Assembly: GCA_000803105.1 (NCBI GenBank)
Contig: JTDA01000018.1
Coordinates: 1 to 64,000 of the forward strand
Length of the DNA: 64,000 bases
Direction of reading: 5' to 3'
Source of the DNA: Coprobacter secundus
GTDB taxonomy: Bacteria; Bacteroidota; Bacteroidia; Bacteroidales; Coprobacteraceae
Position numbers and translations under genes: made by a program. Of the stretch, positions 52,043 through 60,997 are shown piece after piece (position 1 is the stretch's first letter; each line of letters starts with the position of its first letter). The notes under the pieces are model-generated. The model saw nothing but the letters and a program-made list of their open reading frames with translations. It ran no database searches and was not told the DNA's origin.

Positions 52043-52177
52043 AATAAAGTCTTATAATTCGTACTAAAATCCGATATATTCGACATCCCGTCAAAATAAC
52101 CAGACCCCACTGATTTTCAGCAGTCAATCAAAGCCTTCGGAAGCGCTCTTCTCCCAGCAGAGATTTGTAAAACTTTG

Positions 52178-52209
52178 CAAAGGTACGATTTTTTGATATA
52201 GTAGACAAA
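52178..52209 (-). promoter_or_regulatory. Promoter of the TlpA-like gene with ~130-nt leader
   Basis: TTTG (52209-52206), 20 bases, TACCTTTG (52185-52178) on the minus strand, a full consensus match. The transcript would carry a leader from about 52171 to 52043 with some self-complementary segments (for example CTTCCGAAG and a GACT...AGTC pair). No known riboswitch class was recognised. The rest of the gap to 52380 holds the probable serB promoter (TATCTTTG at 52347-52354). Confidence 0.6.
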
Positions 52210-52380
52210 TTTCATTTACATTTATTTACATTTTGGCGATAAATTAATTTATTAGATAACAAAGTTTTATATTTTTTCAGCATGCTATCAGAGCCTTTTT
52301 ATTGTCTATAAATGGCTTCTCACACTGTTGTTTGTATACTTTTTAGTATCTTTGCGGTAAAATGAAGTTAGTAAAATAAA

Positions 52381-53604
52381 ATGAATCAGAAAACAGAAAT
52401 TATTCTTATCAATATATCCGGAGAGGACAAGCCCGGTGTTACTTCGGCATTGACAGAAATATTGGCCAGGTACGATGCCTTCATCCTCGATATCGGTCAG
52501 GCAGATATTCATCATACTCTCTCATTAGGAATACTTTTTAAAACGACAGGAGACAAAGCCGGCGATATAATGAAAGATCTTTTGTTCAAGGCATATGAAC
52601 TCGATGTAAATATCCGCTTCTCTCCTATCAGTGAAAAAGAATATAATAGTTGGGTCGGGCTGCAAGGTAAGAATCGCTATATCATTACTATACTTGGAAG
52701 ACAAATTACTGCTCGGCAAATTGCGGCCGTAACCAGCATAGTTGCAGAACAAGGACTTAATATTGACGGAATACAACGATTGACAGGACGCATTCCTCTG
52801 GATGAAAATTCGCGAAGTACAAAATCCTGTATAGAACTTTCGGTAAGGGGTACACCCAAGGATAAAGATGATATGCAGTCGAGCTTCATGCAATTATCTA
52901 CAGATTTGGAAATGGATATTTCTTTGCAACAAGATAATATGTTCCGCCGTTGTCGGCGACTTATCTGTTTTGATATGGATTCAACTCTTATTGAAACAGA
53001 AGTTATCGATGAACTGGCTATACGGGCAGGTGTCGGAGAGCAGGTAAAAGCTATAACAGAATCTGCTATGCGTGGGGAAATAGATTTTTGCGAAAGTTTT
53101 AAGGAAAGAGTAAAACTGCTTAAGGGCCTTGATGTGTCAGTCATGGAAGATATCGCACAAAATTTGCCTATAACGGAAGGAGTAGATCATTTGATGGAAG
53201 TTCTTAAAACTGCGGGATTTAAAATTGCCATTTTATCCGGAGGTTTTACTTATTTTGGTAATTATCTCAAAAAGAAATACGGAATCGATTATGTATATGC
53301 AAATGAGCTGGAAATAGAAAATGGAAAACTTACAGGACGATATGTCGGTGATATTGTTGACGGAAAACGAAAGGCCGAATTGTTAAGGCTCATTGCCCAA
53401 GTAGAAAATGTCGATATAGCCCAAACAATTGCAGTTGGAGATGGGGCAAATGATTTGCCAATGTTGAATATGGCAGGTTTAGGAATCGCTTATCACGCAA
53501 AACCTAAAGTGAAAGAAAATGCCAGCCAGTCGATATCAACAATAGGGCTGGATGGTGTTCTGTACTTTATCGGATTTAAAGATTCTTATTTTGGAAATAA
53601 ATAA
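52381..53604 (+). CDS. serB: Phosphoserine phosphatase with N-terminal ACT domains
   Basis: 407 residues. About 170 N-terminal residues form two ACT-like units (IILINISGEDKPGVTSALTE; RYIITILGRQITARQIAAVT). The HAD domain has FDMDSTLIETEVIDELA (Asp nucleophile), ILSGGFTYFGNYL and AVGDGANDLPML. It makes serine from phosphoserine. The ACT part may bind serine for feedback, a form known from mycobacteria and Bacteroidetes. Confidence 0.95.
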   Translation: MNQKTEIILINISGEDKPGVTSALTEILARYDAFILDIGQADIHHTLSLGILFKTTGDKAGDIMKDLLFKAYELDVNIRFSPISEKEYNSWVGLQGKNRYIITILGRQITARQIAAVTSIVAEQGLNIDGIQRLTGRIPLDENSRSTKSCIELSVRGTPKDKDDMQSSFMQLSTDLEMDISLQQDNMFRRCRRLICFDMDSTLIETEVIDELAIRAGVGEQVKAITESAMRGEIDFCESFKERVKLLKGLDVSVMEDIAQNLPITEGVDHLMEVLKTAGFKIAILSGGFTYFGNYLKKKYGIDYVYANELEIENGKLTGRYVGDIVDGKRKAELLRLIAQVENVDIAQTIAVGDGANDLPMLNMAGLGIAYHAKPKVKENASQSISTIGLDGVLYFIGFKDSYFGNK

Positions 53605-53629
53605 TCTATTTATTTCATTTGGTATAGCA

Positions 53630-53662
53630 AAAAGACCTTTGAAGAACTTTTCAAAGGTCTTT
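53630..53662 (+). terminator. Terminator after serB
   Basis: AAAGACCTTTGAA pairs with TTCAAAGGTCTTT around a 6-base loop; 26 bases after the stop. Confidence 0.75.
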
Positions 53663-53758
53663 CTGTTTATAATTTACATATATTATTTAATAAAAGAAGT
53701 TCTATTTTTTAATAAAAAACTGTTAGCTTTGAAAAAATATTTCACCGGATAATATAAA

Positions 53759-56065
53759 ATGAAGAAATTTTTATTGACTTTGTTTACAATATTTATTTGC
53801 CCCTCTCTTCTGTATTCTCAAACAGTAGGTTTGGTCTTAAGCGGTGGAGGAGCGAAAGGTATTGCTCACATAGGTGTTATTCAAGCTTTAGAAGAAAATA
53901 ATATTCCGATAGATTACATTGCCGGTACATCAATGGGAGCTATTGTGGGAGCTTTATATTCGATGGGATATACTCCAGCAGAAATGGTAGAATTGATTAA
54001 ATCTCCGGATTTTGCATCCTGGTCTACGGGAACCATGGAAGAAGACTATATTTATTATTTTAAGAAACCAGATTTAGTCCCGGAATTTGCATCTTTTAAA
54101 ATAGGGCTTCAGGATTCCAGTAAAATTACTCCACATTTTTTGCCTCAAAGTCTGATAAATCCTTTACCAATGAATTTCGCTTTTATGCGAATATTTGCGC
54201 CCTATACAGCACAATCGGGTGGGAATTTTGATAATTTGTTTGTTCCATTCCGAGCTGTGGCGTCAGATGTATATAACAAAAGGCCTCTCATTTTGAAAAA
54301 TGGAGATTTGGGAGATGCTGTTAGGGCATCAATGAGTTTTCCATTTGTTTTCAAACCGATTGAGATTGATGGTGTTCTTGTCTATGACGGAGGCATTTAT
54401 AACAATTTTCCGATAGATGTCATGAAAGAGGATTTTAATCCTGATATTATTATAGGTAGCAATGTAGCATCGGCAATAGAAAAACCTGACGAAAACAACC
54501 TTATGGGACAAATCGAGAATATGGTCATGCAAAAGACTAACTATACAATAGATGAAAACGAAGGTATTCTTATTGATTTCGACCTAAAAGAATTTGGATT
54601 ACTGGATTTTCCTAAAGCTGATATCATATATAATATTGGGTATGAAAAGACGCAGGATATGATGGATTCTATCAAATCACGTATCCCCAGGGAAATTGCA
54701 GCTGATAAAATAGCATTGCAACGCATGATTTATAAAAGTAAAACTCCGGAACTTATTTTCGATGATGTATCGGTGCAAGGGGGAAATCATTCACAACAAA
54801 GTTATATAAAAAAACAGTTTCATACGAATGATGAGCGTCCTACATTTACTCAAGAAGAAGCAAAAAAATCATATTATAAACTACTATCAGACTCAAAAAT
54901 TTCCGATTTGATACCTCATGCTATCTATGAGGAGGAATCTGGAAACTTTAAATTGGATTTGAAAGCAAAAGTAAGCGATAATATCGTTTTAGGTATCGGT
55001 GGATATATATCTTCGGGTAATACAAACTTAATATATTTAGGGGCAAAATACAGGACATTAAGCCTTTATTCTATGGATATTGACGTGAATGGCCAGCTTG
55101 GGAAAACTTATACTACGGGACTGGCCTCAGTACGGTTCGAATTACCCAGTGATATACCTATGTATCTTAAGTTGATGGGAGTACACTCGAAAAAAAAGTA
55201 TTATGAGAGTGAAAAACTGTTCTATATAGATGAGTCTCCGACATTCATAACGAATGGAGAATCGTATTTTAAATTAAGAGTCGGACTGCCGTTTCTTACA
55301 ACAGGAAAAACAGAGCTATCAGCAGGATATGGAACTCTTACTGACAGATATTATCAGTCAAACGTGGTAGATTATAGTCAAACAACAGCGGATAAGAGCA
55401 GTTATAAGTTATTTATGGGGTCGATTCGCTTTGAAAAAAATACATTGAACAGTTTTATGTTTCCTGTATCAGGAAATAGCATTTCGGTTGTCGGTGAAGC
55501 TGTATATGGTAAAGAATATTATTATGCCAGTGAAGGAAAAGAGATATCTAAACGTTCGACTAATAAAAATAAACATTCATGGTTACAATTGACGGGACAA
55601 ACTAATCATTACTTGAATTTATCACAGAAATTTACTTTCGGTATACGTTCTGAAATAGTATTATCAAGTAAAGGATTTTTTGATAATTATACTTCCACAA
55701 TTATTCAAGCTCCAGCGTTTACGCCTACTCCTCATAGTAAGATGGTGTTTAACGAAGCATTCAGGGCAACACAATATATTGCAGCTGGGGTGCTGCCTAT
55801 TTGGAAAATTGTGAATAAGCTGCAATTACGTACTGAACTTTATGGTTTTGCTCCTTTTTATAAAATAAAACGGGGAGAAAACAATAAGCCTTATTATGGG
55901 AAATTTATGAACTCGTTTGAATATATCGGAGAGGTTGCTTTAGTGTATGATTTACCTTTCGCCTCGATTAGTATGTATGTAAATAAGTACAGCTATCCTA
56001 AAAATAACTGGAATTTTGGAATAGGATTAGGATTCTTGTTGTATAACGCTAAATTTATAGAATAA
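53759..56065 (+). CDS. Patatin-like phospholipase fused to BamA-like barrel
   Basis: 768 residues with signal peptide (ending LYSQ). Patatin domain at about 25-300: oxyanion loop SGGGAKGIAHIGVI, nucleophile Ser in AGTSMGAIVG, catalytic Asp in YDGGIYNNFP. A POTRA-like segment follows (about 340-380) and a 16-strand Omp85-type barrel to residue 768. It is a type Vd autotransporter-like phospholipase (PlpD/FplA type), displayed at or through the outer membrane. Confidence 0.92.
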   Translation: MKKFLLTLFTIFICPSLLYSQTVGLVLSGGGAKGIAHIGVIQALEENNIPIDYIAGTSMGAIVGALYSMGYTPAEMVELIKSPDFASWSTGTMEEDYIYYFKKPDLVPEFASFKIGLQDSSKITPHFLPQSLINPLPMNFAFMRIFAPYTAQSGGNFDNLFVPFRAVASDVYNKRPLILKNGDLGDAVRASMSFPFVFKPIEIDGVLVYDGGIYNNFPIDVMKEDFNPDIIIGSNVASAIEKPDENNLMGQIENMVMQKTNYTIDENEGILIDFDLKEFGLLDFPKADIIYNIGYEKTQDMMDSIKSRIPREIAADKIALQRMIYKSKTPELIFDDVSVQGGNHSQQSYIKKQFHTNDERPTFTQEEAKKSYYKLLSDSKISDLIPHAIYEEESGNFKLDLKAKVSDNIVLGIGGYISSGNTNLIYLGAKYRTLSLYSMDIDVNGQLGKTYTTGLASVRFELPSDIPMYLKLMGVHSKKKYYESEKLFYIDESPTFITNGESYFKLRVGLPFLTTGKTELSAGYGTLTDRYYQSNVVDYSQTTADKSSYKLFMGSIRFEKNTLNSFMFPVSGNSISVVGEAVYGKEYYYASEGKEISKRSTNKNKHSWLQLTGQTNHYLNLSQKFTFGIRSEIVLSSKGFFDNYTSTIIQAPAFTPTPHSKMVFNEAFRATQYIAAGVLPIWKIVNKLQLRTELYGFAPFYKIKRGENNKPYYGKFMNSFEYIGEVALVYDLPFASISMYVNKYSYPKNNWNFGIGLGFLLYNAKFIE

Positions 56066-56145
56066 TTTTGCAAATCTATATTACTGATTTTTTGAAATAT
56101 AAATTCGAATGATAAATTTTAGAAATAAAAAGAGCTCATTTATTG

Positions 56146-56175
56146 TTTGGATAATTAAATAAATTACTATCTTTG
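56146..56175 (+). promoter_or_regulatory. Promoter of the tRNA-Arg cluster
   Basis: TTTG at 56146-56149, 18 bases, TATCTTTG at 56168-56175, 11 bases before the first tRNA; a clear consensus match. Confidence 0.7.
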
Positions 56176-56186
56176 CAACCGCAAAC

Positions 56187-56260
56187 GGCTCCGTGGCTCA
56201 ACTGAATAGAGCATCTGACTACGGATCAGAAGGTTACAGGTTTGAATCCTGTCGGAGTCA
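56187..56260 (+). tRNA. tRNA-Arg (ACG), copy 1
   Basis: 74 nt. Acceptor GGCTCCG/CGGAGTC with one G-T pair, D arm GCTC/GAGC, anticodon stem TCTGA/TCAGA with loop CTACGGA (anticodon ACG), T arm ACAGG-TTTGAAT-CCTGT, discriminator A. CCA is not encoded. Confidence 0.97.
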
Positions 56261-56302
56261 CATAACACTCTTATTCTGGAGAGAATAAGGATTCAAAATC
56301 GA

Positions 56303-56376
56303 GGTCCCGTGGCTCAACTGAATAGAGCATCTGACTACGGATCAGAAGGTTACAGGTTTGAATCCTGTCGGGATCA
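56303..56376 (+). tRNA. tRNA-Arg (ACG), copy 2
   Basis: 74 nt, identical to copy 1 except in the acceptor, where GGTCCCG pairs with CGGGATC. The third and fourth pairs have changed on both sides (C-G to T-A and T-A to C-G), so the stem is kept. A hairpin CTTATTCT-GGAG-AGAATAAG at 56270-56289 lies in the spacer before it. Confidence 0.97.
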
Positions 56377-56386
56377 CATAAATATT

Positions 56387-56460
56387 GGCTCCGTGGCTCA
56401 ACTGAATAGAGCATCTGACTACGGATCAGAAGGTTACAGGTTTGAATCCTGTCGGAGTCA
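56387..56460 (+). tRNA. tRNA-Arg (ACG), copy 3
   Basis: Same sequence as copy 1, ten bases after copy 2. All three are likely one transcript from the promoter at 56146. No CCA encoded. Confidence 0.97.
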
Positions 56461-56469
56461 CAAAATTAT

Positions 56470-56500
56470 AAAGTTGCAATTTCAAAATTGCAACTTTTTT
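56470..56500 (+). terminator. Terminator of the tRNA cluster
   Basis: AAAGTTGCAATTT pairs with AAATTGCAACTTT around two bases, followed by more T. Confidence 0.8.
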
Positions 56501-56582
56501 TATGTATTTATTTCGGCAAAAATAGCCTCTATACGGCTTTATTTGCTAAATTTGTTTGTATTATATTTTAACTGAAGAAACA

Positions 56583-57374
56583 ATGAAAAAAGTAATTTAT
56601 TTTATGGTAGCTCTTGTATGTGGCAGTATTGTTGCTTGCAAAACTCAAAAAAGTTCGTATATCCCACCAGTAGATATTCAATCACTTAATGGTTCATGGA
56701 ATATAATTTCTGTTAATGGCAAAAAAATTGTAAGTGATGAGCCGGTTTTTCTTACTATAAATATTGCAGAAAAGAAAATGTATGGAAATAATGGTTGTAA
56801 TGTCATAAACGGGGCAATTATTACCGATGTAGCTAATCAAACAGCGATAAGTTTTGATAAAGTTATTTCTACAATGAAAGCTTGTATGCCAGACAATACC
56901 GAGGGACTTATCATGAAGGCCTTGAATGAGACAAAATCATATAAGGTAATAGCCAATGGAAGTGCAGGTATTACAAAAATTGCTTTTTGTAATGAAAAAA
57001 AGAAAGATATCCTGGTACTCAGCAAAAAAGAAATCAATATATTAACCGGTGAATGGAAAGTTGGAAAGCTGAATGGCGAAGTCTTATCTGGAGAATATAT
57101 ACCTACAATGACAATTGATATAGCTGAAGGACGTTTGTATGGAAGTACCAGTTGTAATCGTATGAATGGTACCGTCAAAACAGATGCATCAGATGACAAA
57201 GCAATATCATTTGTACAAGTTGCAACAACCCGGATGGCTTGTCCCGGAAACAATATTGAGACACCTTTTTTACAATCTTTGGAAAAAGTTACTCATTATA
57301 AGATAATAAATACATCTACTATAGATTTTCTTGATGCAACAGGAAATGTGTTGATTAGACTTAATAAAAAATAA
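56583..57374 (+). CDS. META-domain lipoprotein with two repeats
   Basis: 263 residues from the ATG at 56583, where a lipoprotein signal begins (lipobox IVAC). Two META (HslJ-like) domains: LNGSWNIISVNGKKI...GNNGCNVINGAI...MKACMPD and LTGEWKVGKLNGEVL...GSTSCNRMNGTV...RMACPGN. Each has the N-G-C-N or S-C-N-x-M-N-G motif and a late Cys. HslJ of E. coli is linked to novobiocin resistance; the role here is unknown. Confidence 0.88.
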   Translation: MKKVIYFMVALVCGSIVACKTQKSSYIPPVDIQSLNGSWNIISVNGKKIVSDEPVFLTINIAEKKMYGNNGCNVINGAIITDVANQTAISFDKVISTMKACMPDNTEGLIMKALNETKSYKVIANGSAGITKIAFCNEKKKDILVLSKKEINILTGEWKVGKLNGEVLSGEYIPTMTIDIAEGRLYGSTSCNRMNGTVKTDASDDKAISFVQVATTRMACPGNNIETPFLQSLEKVTHYKIINTSTIDFLDATGNVLIRLNKK

Positions 57375-57395
57375 ATACAGATATTTGAAATTTAT

Positions 57396-57438
57396 AAAAA
57401 GGGGTAACAAGCGTATATGCCAACTTGTTTCCCCTTTT
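57396..57438 (+). terminator. Terminator after the META gene
   Basis: AAAAAGGGGTAACAAG pairs with CTTGTTTCCCCTTTT around a 12-base loop. Confidence 0.75.
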
Positions 57439-57451
57439 GTGTATTAATATC

Positions 57452-57892
57452 ATGATACGGAGTGCTGAGAAAAGAGAGTATCCTACCCTATCTCAATTAT
57501 GGCTGAGAGTTTCCATTCATGCACATCATTTTATTCCGGCAGAATATTGGATAGATAATGTGCATGACATGGAGACATTGTATCTTCCCCAAGCCGATAA
57601 TTGGATATATAGCGAGAAGAATAAGATATACGGTTTTATTTCGATATGCGACGATTATATCGCAGCTCTTTTTGTAGATATACCCTATCAACGGCACGGA
57701 ATAGGAAAAGCATTGCTCGATTTCGTAAAAGATAAATACCTCGTCAATCTGACACTAAACGTTTATAAAGAAAATTTGCAAGGGGTATATTTTTATCTGA
57801 AAAATGGTTTTATTATTAAAGAAGAGACAACCGATATACAAACTGGACATCAGGAATATATAATGCAATACTGTAATAATAATTATCGATAA
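57452..57892 (+). CDS. GNAT-family N-acetyltransferase
   Basis: 146 residues from the ATG at 57452; an upstream TTG lies within the preceding terminator. Acetyl-CoA motif A: AALFVDIPYQRHGIGKALLDF, followed by LNVYKENLQGVYFYLKNGF. Resembles YjaB/PhnO-like small acetyltransferases; substrate unknown. Confidence 0.88.
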   Translation: MIRSAEKREYPTLSQLWLRVSIHAHHFIPAEYWIDNVHDMETLYLPQADNWIYSEKNKIYGFISICDDYIAALFVDIPYQRHGIGKALLDFVKDKYLVNLTLNVYKENLQGVYFYLKNGFIIKEETTDIQTGHQEYIMQYCNNNYR

Positions 57893-57937
57893 AGCATAAA
57901 ATGGGTATATAAATTATATACCCATTTTATGCTTTAT
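57889..57937. terminator. Convergent terminator, 49-bp palindrome
   Basis: Two perfect 24-base arms (core AAAATGGGTATATAA) around a single base. It begins in the stop codon of the GNAT gene and ends 14 bases before the stop of the peroxidase gene. Confidence 0.85.
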
Positions 57938-57950
57938 TCTAATTGAAATA

Positions 57951-59330
57951 TTAATTTGCCGACGTCAGTTTTTTACCTTGAAACTCCCCTGTTAATGTAT
58001 TCATAAATGTGACAATTTTTTCTGCATCATCATCTTTTAGTTCATCCCCAAGTTGGTATTTAGCCATGTATTGAACCGCATCTTTCATCGTTTTCTGACT
58101 TCCGTCATGAAAATAGGGTGCTGTCAGTTCTATATTACGGAGGCCTGGGACTTTGAAACGATGGCGGTCTCTCTCTTCTTTTGTTTGCTTGAATCGTCCG
58201 TTATCTTCCTCTGTTATTGGGGCATTTCGTTCTTCAAAGTAACTATGTGCCAATCCCATATATTCGTAAGATTGTCCTCCTAAGTTTACGCCGACATGGC
58301 AAGTAGCACATTTGTTTTCCTTAAATAATGCATAACCATCTATAGCTTCTTGAGATATTGCTGATTTATCACCTTTGAGATATCGGTCAAATGCAGAATT
58401 TGGAGTAATCAATGTTTTTTCAAATTCTTCTATTGCATTGGTGATATTTTTTTCGGAATACCCGTCAGGATATATGGCAATAAAGCGTTTGGTAAATTCT
58501 TTATCGGCTGCCAGTTTTGCGATAATGTCATCAAACGACTGGCTTGCCATTTCTACCGGATTCAATGGAGGTCCTGCTGCTTGTTCTGCTAATGTTCCGG
58601 CACGACCGTCCCAGAACTGGACAAAATTGAATGCGGCATTGTACACGGTCGGAGCATTTACTCTTCCAAACTGACCGCCTACACCTTCAGAATATTGTTT
58701 ATTATCTACTCCTCCCGTATTTAAATCATGGCATGACGCACAAGAGACTGTATTGTCTGAAGATAACCGGGTATCATGAAATAGTATCTTACCTAATTCT
58801 ACTTTATCAGGATTTACGGGTATAGAATCGACAATGGGCTGTATCGGTTCATTTGCAAACTCTTCACATGCGAGACCTGTAGCATAATGGGTTTCCCGTT
58901 GTTTTTTTACCCAGGAAAGCATCATCGATTTCTCTTCTTTATTTAGAGATGCACCCCAATGAATCATGTAATAACGATGCAAAGGCATACTTCCATCCGT
59001 AACCACTTTTTCAATTTTGGCCAATATCGTTTCATCTATCTTATTTCCGCTGGCTAATGATTCATAAGTTTTGGCAAGATCTTCATGTTTCAGCCCCTTT
59101 TCAATATCTCCTTTTACCATAAAGCCGACAATAGGGAAAGATGCATAAAAAGGTTTTTCACCGTCAGCACTATGACATGATAAACATCCTCCTGTTTCAA
59201 GTATAGTTCTTGCCTGCATTTCTGATGTTAAATTGGCAGGAGGTGGTTGGTTGATAATGCGATACGTAATAGCAATAAATATAATAGCTGCCAATATTGC
59301 CATTACACCAATCTTTAGCCACTTTTTCAT
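57951..59330 (-). CDS. Tri-haem cytochrome c peroxidase (MauG/CcpA-type)
   Basis: 459 residues. One N-terminal membrane anchor (about 8-25). Three CxxCH haem motifs: CLSCH near residue 49 in a Haem_bd-like domain, CASCH near 199 and CATCH near 344 in the two-haem CCP fold (VNAPTVYNAAFNFVQFWDGRA, VPGLRNIELTAPYFHDGS). It reduces hydrogen peroxide in the periplasm with electrons from a small cytochrome or quinol. The extra N-terminal haem may replace a soluble donor. Confidence 0.9.
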   Translation of the reverse strand: MKKWLKIGVMAILAAIIFIAITYRIINQPPPANLTSEMQARTILETGGCLSCHSADGEKPFYASFPIVGFMVKGDIEKGLKHEDLAKTYESLASGNKIDETILAKIEKVVTDGSMPLHRYYMIHWGASLNKEEKSMMLSWVKKQRETHYATGLACEEFANEPIQPIVDSIPVNPDKVELGKILFHDTRLSSDNTVSCASCHDLNTGGVDNKQYSEGVGGQFGRVNAPTVYNAAFNFVQFWDGRAGTLAEQAAGPPLNPVEMASQSFDDIIAKLAADKEFTKRFIAIYPDGYSEKNITNAIEEFEKTLITPNSAFDRYLKGDKSAISQEAIDGYALFKENKCATCHVGVNLGGQSYEYMGLAHSYFEERNAPITEEDNGRFKQTKEERDRHRFKVPGLRNIELTAPYFHDGSQKTMKDAVQYMAKYQLGDELKDDDAEKIVTFMNTLTGEFQGKKLTSAN

Positions 59331-59487
59331 AAATATTTATATTAAATTATTTTCACAAAGTTAATAACTTACATAACATCTAAAAAATATTTCTTTACTT
59401 TTGTGAAATAAACATATAAACCGAATTATTAATATCATTGTTATTACATAGATTATTTAATCGTTAATTTTTAAATTGAGAATTGCC

Positions 59488-60912
59488 ATGTTACTACCTA
59501 TTGTTGTCATTTTTATTATCGGTTATTTATTGATTGCTTTAGAACATCAGATTCGTATCGATAAAGCCGCTACTGCATTATTGTTGGGGATGGTTCTTTG
59601 GACGTTATATACCATTGGTGCTCCCTATATTATTCCGCTGAATGATGCAGCAGAATTTCAGCATTATATCAGTAACTCTACAACACTTCAATCCCTTCCA
59701 TTGGCTCAACAATGTATCAATTTTATCGTAAACGTAAAAGTAATTGAACATTTAGGAGATATTTCTGAGATATTATTTTTCCTTATTGGAGCTATGACAA
59801 TCGTCGAACTTATCGATATACATGGAGGTTTTTCTATTGTTACCAGTCACATAACTACCCGTAAGAAACAAAAATTGTTATGGTTATTGGCCATCATGAC
59901 TTTCTTTATGTCTGCGATTTTGGATAATCTGACCACTTCTATAGTTATGATTATGTTGTTGAGAAAACTTATTAGTGACCAGAAGGAAAGATGGCTTTTT
60001 GGTAGTATCATAGTTATTGCCGCTAATAGTGGCGGGGCTTGGTCTCCTATCGGAGATATAACGACTATCATGCTTTGGGTAAAAGGCAATGTGACAACAT
60101 CTGGTCTTGTTGGCTACTTACTTTTACCCAGTTTAGTTTCTATGCTTGTACCATTACTGATTATATCCCGAAAAATAAAAGGAGAGCTCAATAGTGCTAC
60201 AGAAACTGTTGTTTCTAATGTTGGTAACGCATTTACAACAAGAGAACGAATGTTGATACTCATATTGGGTATATTAGGGCTTATATTCGTACCTATTTTT
60301 AAGGGATTCACATCTTTACCGCCATTTATCGGAGTAATGATTTCGTTGGGTTTATTATGGATATTTACCGATTGCCTATATAATAAGAAAAGAATCGATA
60401 GCAGCCAGCAACACCGTATTCCTTATGTACTTAAACGTATCGATACTCCTACAATATTATTCTTTTTAGGTATTCTTATGGCCGTTGCCGTATTGCAAGC
60501 GACCGGTATTCTTACGACTGTTGCAACATGGCTTGATAAAGAAATTCATAACATTTATATAATAAATATATTATTGGGGATACTTTCCTCCATTGTCGAT
60601 AATGTACCGCTGGTTGCAGCTGCCATAGGAATGTATCCTTTGCCCGACCCTTCTACTCTTTCGGGGTCGGAAACTACATATATGATGCACTTTATACAAG
60701 ATGGAACTTTTTGGCAATTCCTATCTTATTGTGTAGGTGTAGGTGGGAGTATGTTGATTATAGGTTCTGCCGCAGGAGTTGTTGTAATGGGAATAGAAAG
60801 AATAAACTTTATGTGGTATCTACGCCATATCTCGTTTATAGCTTTATGTGGTTATTTAGCAGGTGCATTGGTATATATTGCCGAGGTATTGCTAACCAAA
60901 GGTGTATTGTAA
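59488..60912 (+). CDS. NhaD-type Na+/H+ antiporter
   Basis: 474 residues from the ATG at 59488; a TTG four codons upstream is possible. About twelve membrane helices. Motifs of the IT superfamily NhaD branch: ILDNLTTSIVMIMLL near 150 and SSIVDNVPLVAAAIGM near 375, each with the Asp-Asn pair, plus ANSGGAWSPIGDITTIM. It expels sodium in exchange for protons. Single gene with a terminator. Confidence 0.92.
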   Translation: MLLPIVVIFIIGYLLIALEHQIRIDKAATALLLGMVLWTLYTIGAPYIIPLNDAAEFQHYISNSTTLQSLPLAQQCINFIVNVKVIEHLGDISEILFFLIGAMTIVELIDIHGGFSIVTSHITTRKKQKLLWLLAIMTFFMSAILDNLTTSIVMIMLLRKLISDQKERWLFGSIIVIAANSGGAWSPIGDITTIMLWVKGNVTTSGLVGYLLLPSLVSMLVPLLIISRKIKGELNSATETVVSNVGNAFTTRERMLILILGILGLIFVPIFKGFTSLPPFIGVMISLGLLWIFTDCLYNKKRIDSSQQHRIPYVLKRIDTPTILFFLGILMAVAVLQATGILTTVATWLDKEIHNIYIINILLGILSSIVDNVPLVAAAIGMYPLPDPSTLSGSETTYMMHFIQDGTFWQFLSYCVGVGGSMLIIGSAAGVVVMGIERINFMWYLRHISFIALCGYLAGALVYIAEVLLTKGVL

Positions 60913-60930
60913 GGATATAATCGAAATAAA

Positions 60931-60977
60931 AAGAAAAGAGACTGAGGTATGATCTCCCATACTTCAGCCTCTTTTTT
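60931..60977 (+). terminator. Terminator between nhaD and the isomerase gene
   Basis: AAAAGAGACTGAGGTATG pairs with CATACTTCAGCCTCTTTT with two mismatches around a 6-base loop, then T run; convergent position. Confidence 0.75.
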
Positions 60978-60997
60978 AATTGTTATCGGTCATAAAA

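Noticed and set aside
52043..52170. A riboswitch in the leader of the TlpA-like gene.
   Set aside because: The hairpins are short and none of the core motifs of TPP, cobalamin, SAM, c-di-GMP, preQ1 or THF riboswitches could be found.
56309..56575. An open frame with a repeated peptide (AQLNRASDYGSEGYRFESCR) that looked like a repeat protein.
   Set aside because: It is the translation of two consecutive tRNA-Arg genes and their spacers; the tRNA structures explain the sequence fully.
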